Positions 25,521 through 39,400 of a DNA stretch of 64,000 nucleotides are shown here, in pieces. The notes under the pieces are model-generated. The model searched no databases. It was not told the origin of the DNA and saw only the letters and a program-made list of their open reading frames with translations. The translations under genes and the position numbers were made by a program. The stretch comes from Hetaerina americana. Its lineage: Eukaryota; Arthropoda; Insecta; Odonata; Calopterygidae. Where the stretch lies: positions 47,139,475 through 47,203,474 of the forward strand of contig JAKTNV010000003.1 in NCBI GenBank assembly GCA_022747635.1, in the 5' to 3' direction. The first letter of the stretch is position 1, and each line of letters opens with the position of its first letter.

Positions 25521-26870
25521 GAGCTAGAAGTCCAAATTGGTCGTATTTTTCGCAATAATAAATCAGCGTAAACCGCTTCTAGGGTTTATTCAAATCCACT
25601 CTTCAGGAAGGAAGTGTGGTGAACGTCAGGGTAAAAATAACGAATGGGAAATCGAGATGGTTAACAGAGTAAGCAAAATGGATACTCAACGTTTTTCGCA
25701 TTTCGTGCAAAGAGAGTCAATTCTCTAATAAACTCCAATTGTAAACTGTGAAGCTTTTGTGTACCCAATTAACGCTAAGCAACTCCGTTATGCTACCAAA
25801 CTGGTCCTCCACGGACACAAAGAAAATGAAAATGAGGTTACAGTGTCGGCTACCGGTATAAAACTTTAATATTTGCTTTATCCTATGCGTGCACACTAAT
25901 TACCAGTTATACCAACCCTTGATTTTCTATTTTGCGAGCTTATATTTTATGCCAGAGATGAAGATAACTGGCTGTACCCAATGAAGAAAGCCATAAATAC
26001 CAAATCAATTATGATCCGATAATAGTGAGATTATTCTGCTTTTAAAACTAGCATAATACGGGTATAACCTAACTCTGTAGCTTGACTTTTAATGCATTCT
26101 AAGAACATACAAGACTTTGCATAAGCAAGAAAGAACACGACGAAAATGAATCTCTTTAAAGAGACAAATATAGCTGAACTGCATGAATGATGATACGGTA
26201 TGGCAACCATTTTTATAGTAGCCACAGTGCAAATACATGTACTCGTACTTAGGTCGGAGATAATCTTTTATCATTCGCGTAACGGGATTACTCGTACATA
26301 GCGCAGCCCGAATTAGAAGGTAAAAATGGCATACGCTTTATACCTCCTGTAATTAAAAAAGATTTCGATGTATCCTCTCAGTCTTCAATTTTATCTTGAA
26401 TTCAAAAACCATGCGTTCCAGTTTATCTACTCCCTACACAGCGTTTTTATTACTCTTTTGTTTAACTCGAAAATAGGTCTCAGAGAGAACATTTTCGCTT
26501 GATTAAAGTAATTACATTTAACTTAGGCAAATCAAATGCAATAAAAATACGATGAGAAATTCATTTTCAATACAGCTTACTCTTAATAATAAAATTGAGA
26601 GAACAAAATGCCAGGTGTTTGTATGGAGTCACGCGAGATGACGTGGCCCAAGACAGCATTTAACGTAAGGATAATTCGTCATCTCTTCTACGACGTACTT
26701 AGCAATAATTGTCATTCTTTGGAATGGAAATATCACAAAAATGCCAATGCAGTTTGGGTTTGGTATCATATTTTACAAATATGTTACCATTTTATTACCT
26801 TAAAACCAAATCAATTTTCTTCAAGAAAACAGACACTCATCTGTAAAATGACTACACATTATAGCCTCAT
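25521..26870. other. AT-rich non-coding DNA
   Basis: Nothing recognisable. Confidence 0.6.
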
Positions 26871-27740
26871 ACTCAGTCTTTGTGGCATTCAAATCCAACC
26901 CCCTGTAACCTCTTTCTTCCTCCTCACTCCAATCCCATTAATCTTACATTCCCTAATTATCTCGATTCACAAAGCGCAAGGGTTGAAAGGAGGAACCCAC
27001 ACCCACCACTTTAGTCTCCCCTATTCTCTTCCATGGATACCACTCCATTCCCTTTCGTATATCTTTATTCCAATGCCGTATTACCTGCCCTTCGCTGCTT
27101 CCCGGTACTCCCGATTTCATTCCCGTCTCATTTTCCGGATGAACACAAGAAGCTCCCTTTCCCATCGCAAATAAAATAAGAGCAGTGGAAAAGAAGAAGA
27201 TCCTCGAGAGGTTGAGCAAGGTAGGGATAGGAAAAACCAGATCCAAAATTCGCGCCACCGGCAGGATGTTACTTAATTCCAGACTTTGCCCGCGCCGTTG
27301 TTGCTGCCATGAGCGAGACCCTGAGTAGCATTACCACTTCCTCAAACTGCTTTTCCCAGGAATGGCTTCACCACACGCCGCAACGTTTTACCTCGCTCAG
27401 GGTCCTCGTTTGGGCGACACGAAAAATGGTGACTTACACATGCACAATGCATCCAAATTGTTACCGGCTGGCTCAGTTCTCCCGTCCATTCGTTTATAAC
27501 ACATGAGCACACACACCAAACCTCCCGTCATTAATCTCTTGAAACTACTTCAACGTTTGACCCAAAAACCCCTTGGCACGCGCGTCGAAATCACCCACCC
27601 GCAGGCATTCTCTTCCTCTCTCCCTCTCACCTCCTCAAACCACATTCTCTCTGAGTCCGGAATCGACTCTGAAACCGCGACATATATGGCTGAAAGTCTC
27701 TTCAGTCTGAGCCACGTAATTACCATGCTATGATAAATCT
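26871..27740 (+). repeat. Weak CT-rich region
   Basis: Moderate CT bias at 26880-27170 and 27580-27650. A 188-codon frame at 26608-27174 begins in AT-rich DNA and has no domain or splice support. Confidence 0.45.
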
Positions 27741-30300
27741 ATCCCCAATGCTCTAAACTCAATGCCATACGAGTTCGTAGATACTCTCTCGATGAATCAA
27801 ATGTCACATTTTACACGTGAAAGTAAATTAGTGGTTTTTCCAATTGAAAAAATTTCAATGAGATACATAATTTCGAGAAGTTATAACCCTGAATTTTATA
27901 TGGGTCGAAAAGTGAAATCTACTGACTCCTCCCCACTGGTAAAATACAAGATTTTCACTGGGAGTAACACGCTCGTTCTACCTGCTTAGTACATTGAGTT
28001 TTTTTGATTGGATTATATGAAGACAAGTTATAAAATTTCTAATCGGCAGTGAGGTATGGGAATGCATCAGTGAGGTGCCAAAACGACGTAGACGGTAGAC
28101 GACCTTAGAGACAAGCTAATGAGCACGGTATGCCTTGGGCATGATATAGCAAATCTCTCTTGTAGGCCACCGTTATGTATTATCTTATGTTGAGACACTA
28201 CTACGGCTAGCGATGCAAAGATGTGAACTACAGATGGGAATTGATAGGTAATTACCCATATACAGGAGAAACTAAAACGCTAATGGGCCACTTTCGAGTT
28301 CATAAAGTGTCGGCGAGAAAAAGATGAAGGAGAGGGAAATCGCATTGCTCCTTTTTAAAAAAAATTCTCCAAGGAGGATGAAGGATGACGGAGCAGCGTT
28401 GGAACTTGGCTGAAATGAGGGGCTTGAACCGAGAGAGACAGCGTGAAAGGGAAATATGGAAGGCGATTAGTTTGACGAAAATAAGGAAATGGCACTCAGG
28501 AAGGACAGTATTGCAAAACGAAGAATAAAAGAGAATCTAGGGAATGAAACTCTAGGCAACTTAATTGTTATATTGCTTAGAAAATGTACATAAACGAACT
28601 CAAGGGATGAGGGATTAGGAAACTTAAGCCTGCTGCTACACGTCAAATGCCTAAGAACTATTTGGAAAATAATCTGAAAAAGCAAGGTGTCTTGAAACTC
28701 ATATACATATAATCCACTCGTATTTACATTACATCACAAAAGAATGCACACTAATAAATGAAATGTAGCGTTAGAGCCATACATATTTCTGATTAAAAAT
28801 ATGGCGAATACTACGCCTGTTCATATCAAACGATGTAGACCGGAGTCGTTCGCCATATTGAGGGTGACTATTAAATACTTTAACAAAACCTTTTCCACGG
28901 ATACCTGTATATTCCAGGTCAAATTCATTCAACTTTCAGTAATTCAGCAGTATTTCCACTGATTAAGATGGTATTATTATTTACCTTACTTATATCACAT
29001 GTGTCAACAATTTTTTTTACATGTAATTTAGTTGAAACTTTTGGTAATCTAAAATTTCCACTGATTTTGATTCACCTATAAAATTCAATGCCTACTACTA
29101 ACTACAACTTCTGTCAGGAACAATGTTCGATATTTTTGGATCAAAGAGGGTTAAATTTATTATTGTCCATCTATAACGCAATTACGATAAGATAAATCGC
29201 TGTAAATATCGAAAAATTAGTTACAGATATTCTTTGAAAAAATAGCAACATGAAGAGTAACTCTCAATCAAACCACATTTCATTTTTCTAACGCTTAATA
29301 AGATATACCATTTCAAGAAGGTTCGTTCCAACTACTTTTACCTAGGTATAGAATAGCCTTTTTTAAACCAATATACACCCAAACATATTCCTCTGCTCTG
29401 CCTTTTTCTCCCAAGGCATGAATTTCTAGACAAAAAAATATTAGCGTCACATTAGGTATCATTACGCGTTTCATTCAATCATTCATGGACCAGCTCAGTA
29501 AATTCATTACTAAATCTTGTCATAAAGAGCAGCAGAACGTATGATCGTGATCCAAAAATTACCGCAGAATTATTATTTCCAATCATGCTCTGATTATAGG
29601 TATACGCCTCACAAACTATTCTGAAATGCTCATCAAACTATGCAGCTACGTTTCTGTTCTATGAACTAAGAATAGTAACGTGTATATGGAAAACACACGA
29701 ACAAATAAATATGATACAGCGGTGCATTCAAATCTTCCTTTGAACTAGATGGCATTTGTCGAAACAGACTGCACTTGGAATTTTAGGTTTTTCCCGTGGC
29801 ATACGAGATTGCAACTAAAAAACCAGTTTTACAGCACGATCTTCAACAGCGAGAATAGACCAGAGACCTAACCTTTGCGAGAGGGCAATTTCCACATGAT
29901 CCTAGTGGAAAATTTGCATGAGTGTGCGTATTCAGTGCGTAAATGTTTATGTATAATCCTAGTGGTACCACCGCTTGCAACAATAAACCATTTACGTGAT
30001 TTTTGAAAGTAAAATACTTTCCATACCTATATGTATTGAAATCATACATTTCCTCTCGGCAAATTATCTTGTGTTGCAACTATCTAAATGTCATCTTATA
30101 AATTAATAGAAGCCAATCGTTTCGGGCAAGACACAAAATGCAGTTCCATGGGGTAAGTAATGAAAATTTTGTCACGCTTCCAAACAAAGCCGCCATTCTG
30201 ATTTGTCCAGGCATATAGACCTTGCTACACCCCATGCATAACGCATATTGCTTCACCCTTAACACCTCGAGCAGTTGAGCTCGCCAAAATTTCAGCGGGA
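27741..30300. other. AT-rich non-coding DNA
   Basis: Contains the inverted repeat at 28798-28859. Otherwise nothing recognisable. Confidence 0.6.
28798..28859. repeat. Inverted repeat with small hairpin
   Basis: AATATGGCGAA at 28798-28808 is exactly reverse-complementary to 28849-28859. Further partial pairing (ACT/CG) continues inward, leaving a loop of about 20 nt. It may be a short MITE remnant or a hairpin RNA. Confidence 0.55.
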
Positions 30301-30985
30301 TCTCACACACCTCTCTTCTTAGGCTTCCGCTCCGCCTAAAACCGTCTCATCCCCAAGAAAACCAACCAAGGAAGCACTTCACTCCTTCTCTCCCTCCTTC
30401 AGCCCGCTCCTCATTCTATTTCTCCTCCCGTCTCCGTCTTAACTATCGCCGGGAGCACAAACGAGCGTAGTCTACGGATATCCCAATATCCCTTTCACTA
30501 TTTCGCGATCCATTCACACGGGGACGGCGGCGGTGGCGGCGCAATATCAACCCTAGGGCGTGACTACACTCGCATAACGAGGAGGCTGAAACGTTAAGAC
30601 GACGAAGGTGAGGGTGGTGGTGTCTTTGGGCGGAACGGAAGGAATGTGTAAGAGATAAGCGATGAGAGGGAGGGAGAGGGATGAATGAAGGTTATATGTG
30701 CGTTCCGGGATTAAGATGGGAACGAAGGACTGCGCGAGAGGGGAGAAGATTAAGAAGGAAGGGGCGTGCTCGAGTTTATGCAGTCGCAGGAGCGGCGGCG
30801 GTCGGTATTCAATGGAGGGAAATACGTTCCCTTCAAGTGACATCAATAACGTGGGAAACGCAAACATGGGAGCTGACTGATCCAATGCTTCACGGCCAAT
30901 CGTTTTCCGTGCGCCCTCTCCCTATCCTCTTCCTCTTTCCCATCCGTGTTCGTACATCCCACTCCCCCAATGCTCTATTTTCGTC
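30301..30985. repeat. CT-GA-CT island with a GGC/GGT cluster
   Basis: CT-rich at 30310-30440, a GGCGGCGGTGGCGGCG run near 30524-30540, GA-rich at 30600-30790, and CT-rich at 30900-30980. No exon accepted. Confidence 0.65.
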
Positions 30986-31745
30986 CTTCCTGGACTCTGA
31001 AAACTATCGTCGCCCATTACTATTCTCTCGTGAAACACCTAACATTGATTTATCACTGCCTAGTGGAACAATGCCCTCGTTACTTAAACGACGCAATCAT
31101 CGAAGTGGGCATCATGGGTAATGTTTTAATAGTTTATGATATTTAATTCAGCAATCATGCAACATCTCTGAATGAATTATCTTGCCTTGGATAGCATTTG
31201 CGTCTATTTCTAAAGATTTCTACGCTGTGCTTACTTTTCTCTCAGTTTTTGCCACAGTTCTAATATGGCAGAATGATACATTATATTAATGAATGCAGGA
31301 TACTATTGAATACTTCAGAAAATTAATTCACATAGGATTAGTTCTGTCACGTTACAAGGATGCAACTCACCGGAAGCAGTCAAAGTTATTTCAGTGGGCT
31401 AACTTAATTACATTTAAAGTTGTACAGAAGCTTTCACACATTGAAATACGTAAATCGTGACATTTTTCGTAATCAAACCTCACTTTCAGATCAGTGAGCA
31501 TATTTCAAGAACCCGATGAATATACACCCCAAAAAATTCTCCAGTGAGTTATACATAATTTATGCACCCGGCATACGTGGACCAACAAGGAAATATTGTA
31601 TTCAGAACGGGTAGGAAAGAAATATGGAATTAGAAGCAATAACTTAAGCCCAGTAAAATAAACTAATGCGACGGTAAAAAATGAGACGTCCACAAAATCA
31701 GGAGAAAAGATTATAAGTAAGAGAGAGAGTTCCCCGTTCTCTTTC
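30986..31745. other. AT-rich non-coding DNA
   Basis: Nothing recognisable. Confidence 0.6.
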
Positions 31746-33390
31746 CCATCCATATGCGAATTCAACATTCCGCTCGATTTCCCTTTCTGACGCTTAATTC
31801 GTCCCTCAGGGTTTCCAGTCCCCCTCCCCACCAGAAGCCCCATCTCCCCTTTGCCCTCCCTCTCCCCACACCCCCGCTTGGCCCACGCTCTACTCGCACT
31901 GCCGCCACCTTCGTCTCCCAGCCTCGTCCTCATTGATAATGTACGGCTTGCTTTTCTGTCACATGAGGAAAGGGGGTCGGTCGGGGTGAGAGCCGATGGG
32001 GTTGGGGAGCGGAGGGATCCATAATCACCCTCTTACCCATCCTCCTCGACTAACCCCCGAAAACCGCACCCTTTCCGCTCCCCCTAACTTGCGCCATATT
32101 CGTTGTCTCTTCGGCTCGCGGGACGAAAGGAATGACTCTTGGCTTCGATTCGGAACGGTAGAATTTCCCCGTAAAAAGATGGAAATTCCGGGGTAGGAGG
32201 AGGATGCCCAGGGTTGAGACGATGAAGAATGAGTAGAAGGAAGAACAAGGAAAGGGAACTCTAGATAGGCGAGTGAGAACGATGCATGAGCCGAATGGAA
32301 GGTTACATCGAGTACAAGAGTAAAACAAAACGAGCATTTGTTTTACAGAAAACCTTAAGGATACCAATGAGAATGAGATAAAGAAAATTCTTGAAGCCAT
32401 CTACAGGATAATGAGGAGAGAAATATGAAGGCATACCGGTCGAGAAAGGCCGAATGCAAGACATGAACATGATAAATAAACGAGTAACGAGGATACCCAG
32501 AGGAGGATGGATAGGGAAATGGTGGAATTATGAAATCATGAGAATAAAAAAGCAAAAATTGGAGAAACGAATGGAAGATTAAGACTTAAAACAGTAATGT
32601 TGGACCTTCAGCGGAGTGAGAGTGAGTGATAGGAGAGGGGAAGATTGGGCGAAAAAATACGAGGAAATAGGAAAGAGAACTTCTCTATTGGAAAAAATCC
32701 TGAATCCTCTCTCCTACCACTGCAATCTTTACCCCGAGAGCGACGACAACCCCCCCCCCTTAACTCCCTAAAGAGGGCGGATGATGAAGCTGGCGTCTAC
32801 CAGGCGACACCCACCGGGATATCGTGGTGGGGGAAAAAGGAAGAGGGAGTGGAGGGCATGGGATCGTGTTAGGAAAGAGGGAGGGAGCGTGGGGAAGGGG
32901 CAACGGTAAGGCAGGGAGTTTTGAAAAGTCCCCTAAAGTGAGGGTGGAGAGAGAGAAGTGTAGACTGCTTAGGAGATGAGAGGGATGGGTAGATGGAAAG
33001 GGGAAGAAGCCAAGGGGCACTCGAGCAGGGTACGTCGGGAGGAACGGCTCCGGCAGGGCGGGGTCCTTGGGCGACGGCGGGCGTCGGCGATCTCCTTCCT
33101 CCTGCCTGAGAGCCGCGGGTGGAGGGAGGACAAGGGTGGATTGCGAGGCAGCGAGGATGGGAAAGGGTGCTGCCTTTCCCCCTCATGGGGTGCCTTCCAA
33201 AGGGTGTGGCCTCCGTCCCCTACCCTTGCTCTCAATATAGCCACACCGCACAGCGTTTGCCCCGAACATCTCTATATTTCTCCCCCACCAGTATCAAACC
33301 AGGAAGACGGGGAATGGTATGAAGCATGAGGGTGAAAAAGGTCGGGGCATTATAAGGGATCCTCCCTCTACCAATAGCCAATGCGGAAGA
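31746..33390. repeat. CT-to-GA island, about 1.6 kb
   Basis: CT-rich on + at 31770-31925, then GA-rich from about 31960 to 33150 with AT-richer gaps. The segment 33010-33230 is GC-rich and less repetitive, but I could not recognise a protein on either strand. Confidence 0.65.
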
Positions 33391-34145
33391 AGAAAATTCG
33401 CCGTTCCCACTCGGAAATGACGCATGCCGTTAGAAACAATTCCACAAATGCCTATTCCATTAGAAAAATTACTTCCGGATGATTAACTTACGTCGGGATC
33501 AATCGGGAACAACAAATATATATTTCCACGCTCCTTGCGAAATTTTAATCATTAATATGATGTCAAATACGTAGCCAGCTGATGTTAAATAACAACGAAA
33601 TTATGAATGGAGAATAATGTAGTTTCAATACTCTCAGGCTCTACTTTGCGGAAATTCATGATCACCGAATAAGTAAACATTCTATTTTTTCACACAAAAC
33701 TTAGTTTAGTGTGCAAAAATACACACTTTACTTATTCATTGAGGGAATAAAGTAGTGGCTTCGTAGGAGCCGGAAAGGAGCGATAGTTCGAGGATCACTG
33801 ACCCGAGAGGGAGCTAGGGTAGGGGGCACACTAGGGAGTTTTAAAGGAATTTGAAATTAAGGAATGTGTGCAGGAAAGGAACGTGTTTCGTGGATATTAG
33901 TCATTTGCCAGTATTATAAGCTATGGCTTTTGATTGCCAGTTACGACAGACGCCGCTTCACTTAGCTATTCCAAAAATGTTTGCCTGGCATGGGTATAGC
34001 AATTACATCTCAAATTCAAGTTGAATGGGTGGCGGTAAAACCAACTGAAAAAAAACCAGTCCTGCGTGCAATTTAACAATGAGAGCATACAATTACCAAT
34101 TCTCAGAGTCAAAACTCACGGACCAAAGTTGCAACATCTGGACTC
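33391..34145. other. AT-rich non-coding DNA
   Basis: Nothing recognisable. Confidence 0.6.
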
Positions 34146-34960
34146 CCTACCTCGCTAAGTGAGTCGAACTCCCAATTCCTCGGGGGTTGCGAGAACGGAG
34201 AAAGTGGAGGAAGGGGTAGCGAGGGAAAGGGATGGAGGGAGGGAGAGAGAGGAAGGGTGGGAGGTCGGCGAGGCGGAAGGAAGGAAGCCGGAGCGCGGTG
34301 TCTGGGAGGGAGGGAGCGGAGAGAGGGGCGTGGGTTATAGTGATGGAGCAGATTCTCCCCGGCAGGAGCAGGAAGGAGAGAAAGGGCACCCCAGCAAAAC
34401 TTTCGGCTGAAAAAAGCCGGCCCTCTCGAGCAGTTTAAAGGTTCTCTCTCTCTCTCTTGTTTTGCGGCGAAGGAGGGTGGTGTGTATATGTGCGTGCGTG
34501 TGTGTGTGCTGGGGTGGAGGGAATGTTGAGGGGTCGGTAAAGGTTTAGTGCACACTCCTTGCGAAGCGGCAGCGTCGGGGAGTTTGGCGGAGAGAGGCAA
34601 GGAAAGAAGGAGGATTGGGGATCTGGGAGGGTGAGAGGGGAACGAAGGGGAATCGGGGTAAGAAGGGCATTAAGGCATAATCCTTCGTCGATTCCTCCGG
34701 CCAAATCTTGAGACTAACCTCCCCTAGAACGGTAGAACATCCACCTTCCCACCCGCCCTTCTCACTCACGCGCCCCCCTCCCCACACAACGATCTCTTTG
34801 CTTTTCCACTCATGACGTGAGACTACTACTCCCGCATACCCCCGGCTCTTCTCTACACGTTTCCATCCCCCCTTTCCACAGGCCTCAGCCTTTCACCCCT
34901 CGCCCCCAACCTCCACCTCATTTGGAAGCCCCTGCAGCCACCGGGAGGCTAAAGACTTAA
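34146..34960. repeat. GA-to-CT island
   Basis: GA-rich on + at 34190-34400, a CTCTCTCTCTCT block at 34442-34458, a GTGTGTGTGTGTG block at 34492-34508, GA-rich to 34660, then CT-rich at 34740-34930. The 163-codon minus frame is compositional. Confidence 0.75.
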
Positions 34961-36895
34961 CCCCAACGATCAGGGAGAGGGCGCCTCGGACAAACAAAAC
35001 GCGGATGTCAACCCAAACCTACCTTATTCTTTCGAATCGCAAACCACGCCTCCAACACCAATCTCGCCAAAATTCGCACATTTTTCTCCATATAAACCAT
35101 GCGGATGAAAAATAAAAGAGCATTTTGGTAAGTAATGTACAAGGGTGAAATTAGCTGACGAGAATTCCCTATGGGCATAGAAGAGGGAAGGAAATGATCA
35201 ACACTGTGTAATTTGTGAGATCTGGCTAACCAGAATTATATATCGTACACCGAAGTAGAAGTGGTTCCAAATTCATGTTTAAATTTGTTTTGTTGGTTAC
35301 ACCGGGGTTTCCTGCTACTTACTACTATTAATAAATAGGCGCAAATTATAAACAGCAAGAGGAAATAACTCAAAATCTGTGGAGTAATTAATGGTGAAAA
35401 TATTCTTAATCAATTCGCAAGACAAATTATTAGAGATTCTTGTTATGCTGACGACTATTAATGGGCCAATGAAAACATACAAAATGTACAAGGGGTATTT
35501 TACGGAGTTTTCATTAATACAGCGAAAATTTCACCATTTTGCAATATTTTGCAGATGTCTCAACATTGAAAGTTTCTTGCCATCAAAATTCCCCGCGAGA
35601 TTTAGTTCTCGCCTATAATGCAGGGAAACCAAAGATTATTCGTTACGATAATATTTGGAACCGGACAGAATCCTACCTTAAACTCGTACGTTACTCAGGA
35701 GAACTAAAAAGAAACAAAACCATCTGTTTACACAACGAAATTAGTAAATGAGTGCATGGGGGCGAAACTTATAGAAAACACACAATCCAGCACGGCATTC
35801 GCACCCTGTCAATGCATATGGAATATAATTTTGTTCACCGTGAATTTATAAACATGAATTAATAAAAAAGAAAGTTTTTAACCGGGGAAGTCGTCGTATT
35901 TCAATCGACGATCATTTTATTGAAAATTCTCCCTGGTTTCTTCTCAGGTAAAGCAGATAATCGCAGGGTTTTAACTACAGATTGAATCGTTGATTTTCTA
36001 CGTCATTACAATCTCGGAGTAATTAAGAACACTATAGGACACCTAAAGTCTCTTTTACTTGCTTCGTTAGAAAATTAAGTTGCGAACCCACGAAGCGAAT
36101 GGATGCGAAAATAATCTCTGATTGTGCCTTAGGTTTTCCACATATTTTCCCTAACTTTCTTATTTCTCAAGAAAAATGAGCAACAGACCAGCTGAGCACT
36201 ATTTATTTGGCCTTGAGGCTTAAAGCCTGAGGAATTTATGGGCGTCGATATCTATAGGGGTAGTCAAGTTGTGAGTCTCTTAAAGAATTTATGGTCAAGA
36301 ATAAAGCTCGACTGCCCGTAGGCTTAATTAAAAAGGTATGCTCTACTTTTGCAAAATATGATGGCGTTTTCATAACTTTTCAACGCTTTTATGATAAATA
36401 TGGAAAAAAGGAGAACTATGTACACTATCACCCACTCTGATATGATATTTTAGGTACCACGAATTTTTAAAAACACTGACTGGGGCTTTAAATGTTCTAT
36501 GAAGCGATATAGGAGTTTTCACCACAGCGGGGTGAAAACGATGCATCTTTAAAAAATAAATTAATATTTAATTGTGATGGCATTGAAAAAATTGCAGAGG
36601 ATGATAGATATTTTTGTTCGACTAAATTTATCGTAAAAAGATCCTCAATCTCTCGAATGCCACTTCAAAAAGGCGAATTTTAGCAGTTCCTATTAAGGAT
36701 AAAAGTAATGCACACAATATGTGGACGTTTTATTGGTGTCATACACAAGATGGAGGGCCTTATTTAAGTACATAGGGGGGAATGCTCGTTGCTAGAGAAA
36801 GGTAGCCAGCAGAATATAGGAGTAGGCAAGGGAGAAAGACGGAGAAGTAAGATTATGAGGCTAGAGAGGTCTAAAGCATAAGGTCTGGCCCTCGA
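34961..36895. other. AT-rich non-coding DNA
   Basis: Nothing recognisable. Confidence 0.6.
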
Positions 36896-37800
36896 GAGAA
36901 CAAGAACTGGCCTTCAAATTTCCCAACTCCGCCTCAGTCATAAAGCATATCTCCACATCTCACTCTCCGCTCAACTACCACAACCCTTTCGCTACCCCAA
37001 AAGTCAGTGTAGGGGACCTCTACCCTCCCAACACTCCATGCCGCTTGCCTCATCAATTTAACCTCCACATAAGCAGGGCTGCCCTCCTCGCATCGCCTAC
37101 TTCATACTTTACGGGCGCCAACTAACCCGAGGATAAAAACCGCCGTACCCTCTCCACCAACTCTCTTGGCGTGTGCATATATGTACAGATGTGTATAAGC
37201 TTCATCAACTTAATCCAACCCCCAACCCATCCCATCTCCCGGTCTCTTTTCTACCATCCATCTCCCTTCGCTCAACCTTAGCACAAGCGCACTCCCCCCT
37301 CTCTTCCCTGCGGTAAATTCCCCTATCTTCTCCCTCTTCGACTTTCGTTTCCTCGTTTGGACCTCCCTCTGCCTCTCCTCACCCCCTCCCACACTCCTAA
37401 CCCCTATATCCCCATGTAACCCCCTCCACACCCCGAAAGCTTCGTTCCTGGCCCCCATCTGCCTCCCTCCCGCCCTCTCTCTCTCTCTCAAGAGATCCTC
37501 CGCTAATACTGGCCTCTTGTTCCAGGTTAGCTGAGGAACCGCTCAACTCCTTAAGCCTTCCTCCTACGTTGACTTAGCTCCTTTCGAAGGCGTGTTCTCC
37601 GATGTTTCTGTTTTCCTTCTTCCCTTCACTTCCGTGACCCCCCAACGTAACTCCCATTCTCCCCCCCCCTTTCCCTCTGGTTCTCATGCCCCCACTTGGC
37701 TCCATCTCGGCCAAAAGTTATCTCCTTATATAATAAGCCCCACCTCTTCTGCGTCTCACGCTACGCCCTCCGCTAACGACACAAGCTGTTGACTCAAAAG
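36896..37800 (+). repeat. CT-rich island
   Basis: CT-rich on + with CTCTCTCTCTCTC at 37475-37488. A short GA lead lies at 36800-36880. Confidence 0.72.
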
Positions 37801-38945
37801 CTCGTGGGGCGCCTGACATCGTACTTCAACGACAAAAAAACGCGAATTCTTCCTCACCGCAAAGGCTTGCACGAAACATTGCTCAACACATTACGAGGAT
37901 TCTGCTGGCTAGCGATGGCTTTTAAGATGCAGACAACAATATCCAACGCTAAATTCACAGTGAAAACGAAAGGATGTACTCATGAAAAAATTCAAAAGTA
38001 GGTACACATTCATCCAAAATTATGTAATAATACCTGGAATTTGTCTATTGAACTCTATGGTATCTGACAATTAAAATACAATAATCCATTACTAGAATTA
38101 CTTCATTCACGTCCCTGATAATGGTAATGCTTTGCCTTCTATTTCATAATTGAGAATTAAAAGAAATGTTTGTTCAATGCAGAGATATTATACCATTTAA
38201 TTCGGTATTTTACGTATTGATTATTCGTCGCTCTACCAGCATACACTTCTCATATCAGTGACTCCAAACATGAGGTTGAATGGAGGCGGGCGTAAGAGAA
38301 CGTATGTACGTGGGTTATGGTCTGTAATTGAATGGAAAAGATGATTCAGTAACCATGAATATTAACAGAAATTCCCTCGAAAACAAATGGCGAATAAGAA
38401 ATATCCTAATAGGATTTTACGCTAGGCTCGATTAGATTACAACATAAATCGAGGACATAATAAATACCGAAAGACTTTCTGTATTCAAACCATGCTTCAA
38501 AAAATTTACATTACAACTTTTATGAATTCAATTTGAGCTGTTAAATTTTTCCTCTATCTTCTTCATGTTTTTTTAAAATCAAGTGATGGATATCTTAAGT
38601 TTTGCTTGAAGTGTGGAAAAGATATTTAGAACATTAGTTCCGAATAACTTCACTAATACGACAACATTAAGTTGAAGAAAATATTCCCCTTGCTCAATAT
38701 ATTACATTCTGATTCATCCATATGAATCTGCCAAATTGAATCTAGTAATTTTATGACTGTTGAAATTCCACAGTCCAAGTGACAGACGCAAGTAAAAGGT
38801 TTACGCGTTACGCAACTACGTATCTCCAGCAAGATCAACCTAAAGCTAACTTAGACAAGGAATGAACATTCCGCTAGAATTTTATTTCTTCCTAAATCTA
38901 CATCCAACGAAAGCATTAAAAAATCCATAAAGTGCCATGATCTCC
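37801..38945. other. AT-rich non-coding DNA
   Basis: Nothing recognisable. Confidence 0.6.
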
Positions 38946-39400
38946 GGATGAAGATTTCAACACTAACTTCCTTTTTTCACCCTCCTACCTCTAATTCTCC
39001 ATTTTCGCCCAGCGACATCGTTCCCTCTTCCCTCATTTTCGGTCGTGCTTCGACCGTCTCATACTCTCAGTCTACCTCTCGCCTCTCTCTTCCCTTAAAG
39101 AGTCGTCCTACTTTTAGTCTAGTGTTCCCAAGCGTCCTCTACCCTTCTCCCTTCATTTCCTGAGACTCGCCTCCTCCTCCACTATTCTCCCTCCCTTTCT
39201 CCCATTCCCTTCAGCTCCAAACACCACCCCCTCTTTCTCCCATCAGCTGTCACATTTTCCTCCAACTGCTTCAAGGACCCTCGAGGGAAGGTCTTTTAAG
39301 CCTGTCGTTTATCTTCAAGACTCTTCTTCTACCTCCCTTCCACCTTCCCCGTCCTTCCAACATCTCGTTTTCCCCCTTAAGCTAAGCATTAGTCCCTGCA
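38946..39400 (+). repeat. CT-rich island
   Basis: CT-rich on + without a flip. Confidence 0.7.

Noticed and set aside
26608..27174. 188-codon open frame on +
   Set aside because: It starts in AT-rich DNA and ends in CT-rich DNA, with no domain, no repeat identity and no consistent codon pattern.
27309..27506. 65-codon frame MSETLSS... on +
   Set aside because: Start context is plausible, but there is no recognisable protein, no donor in frame, and the region is mildly CT-biased.
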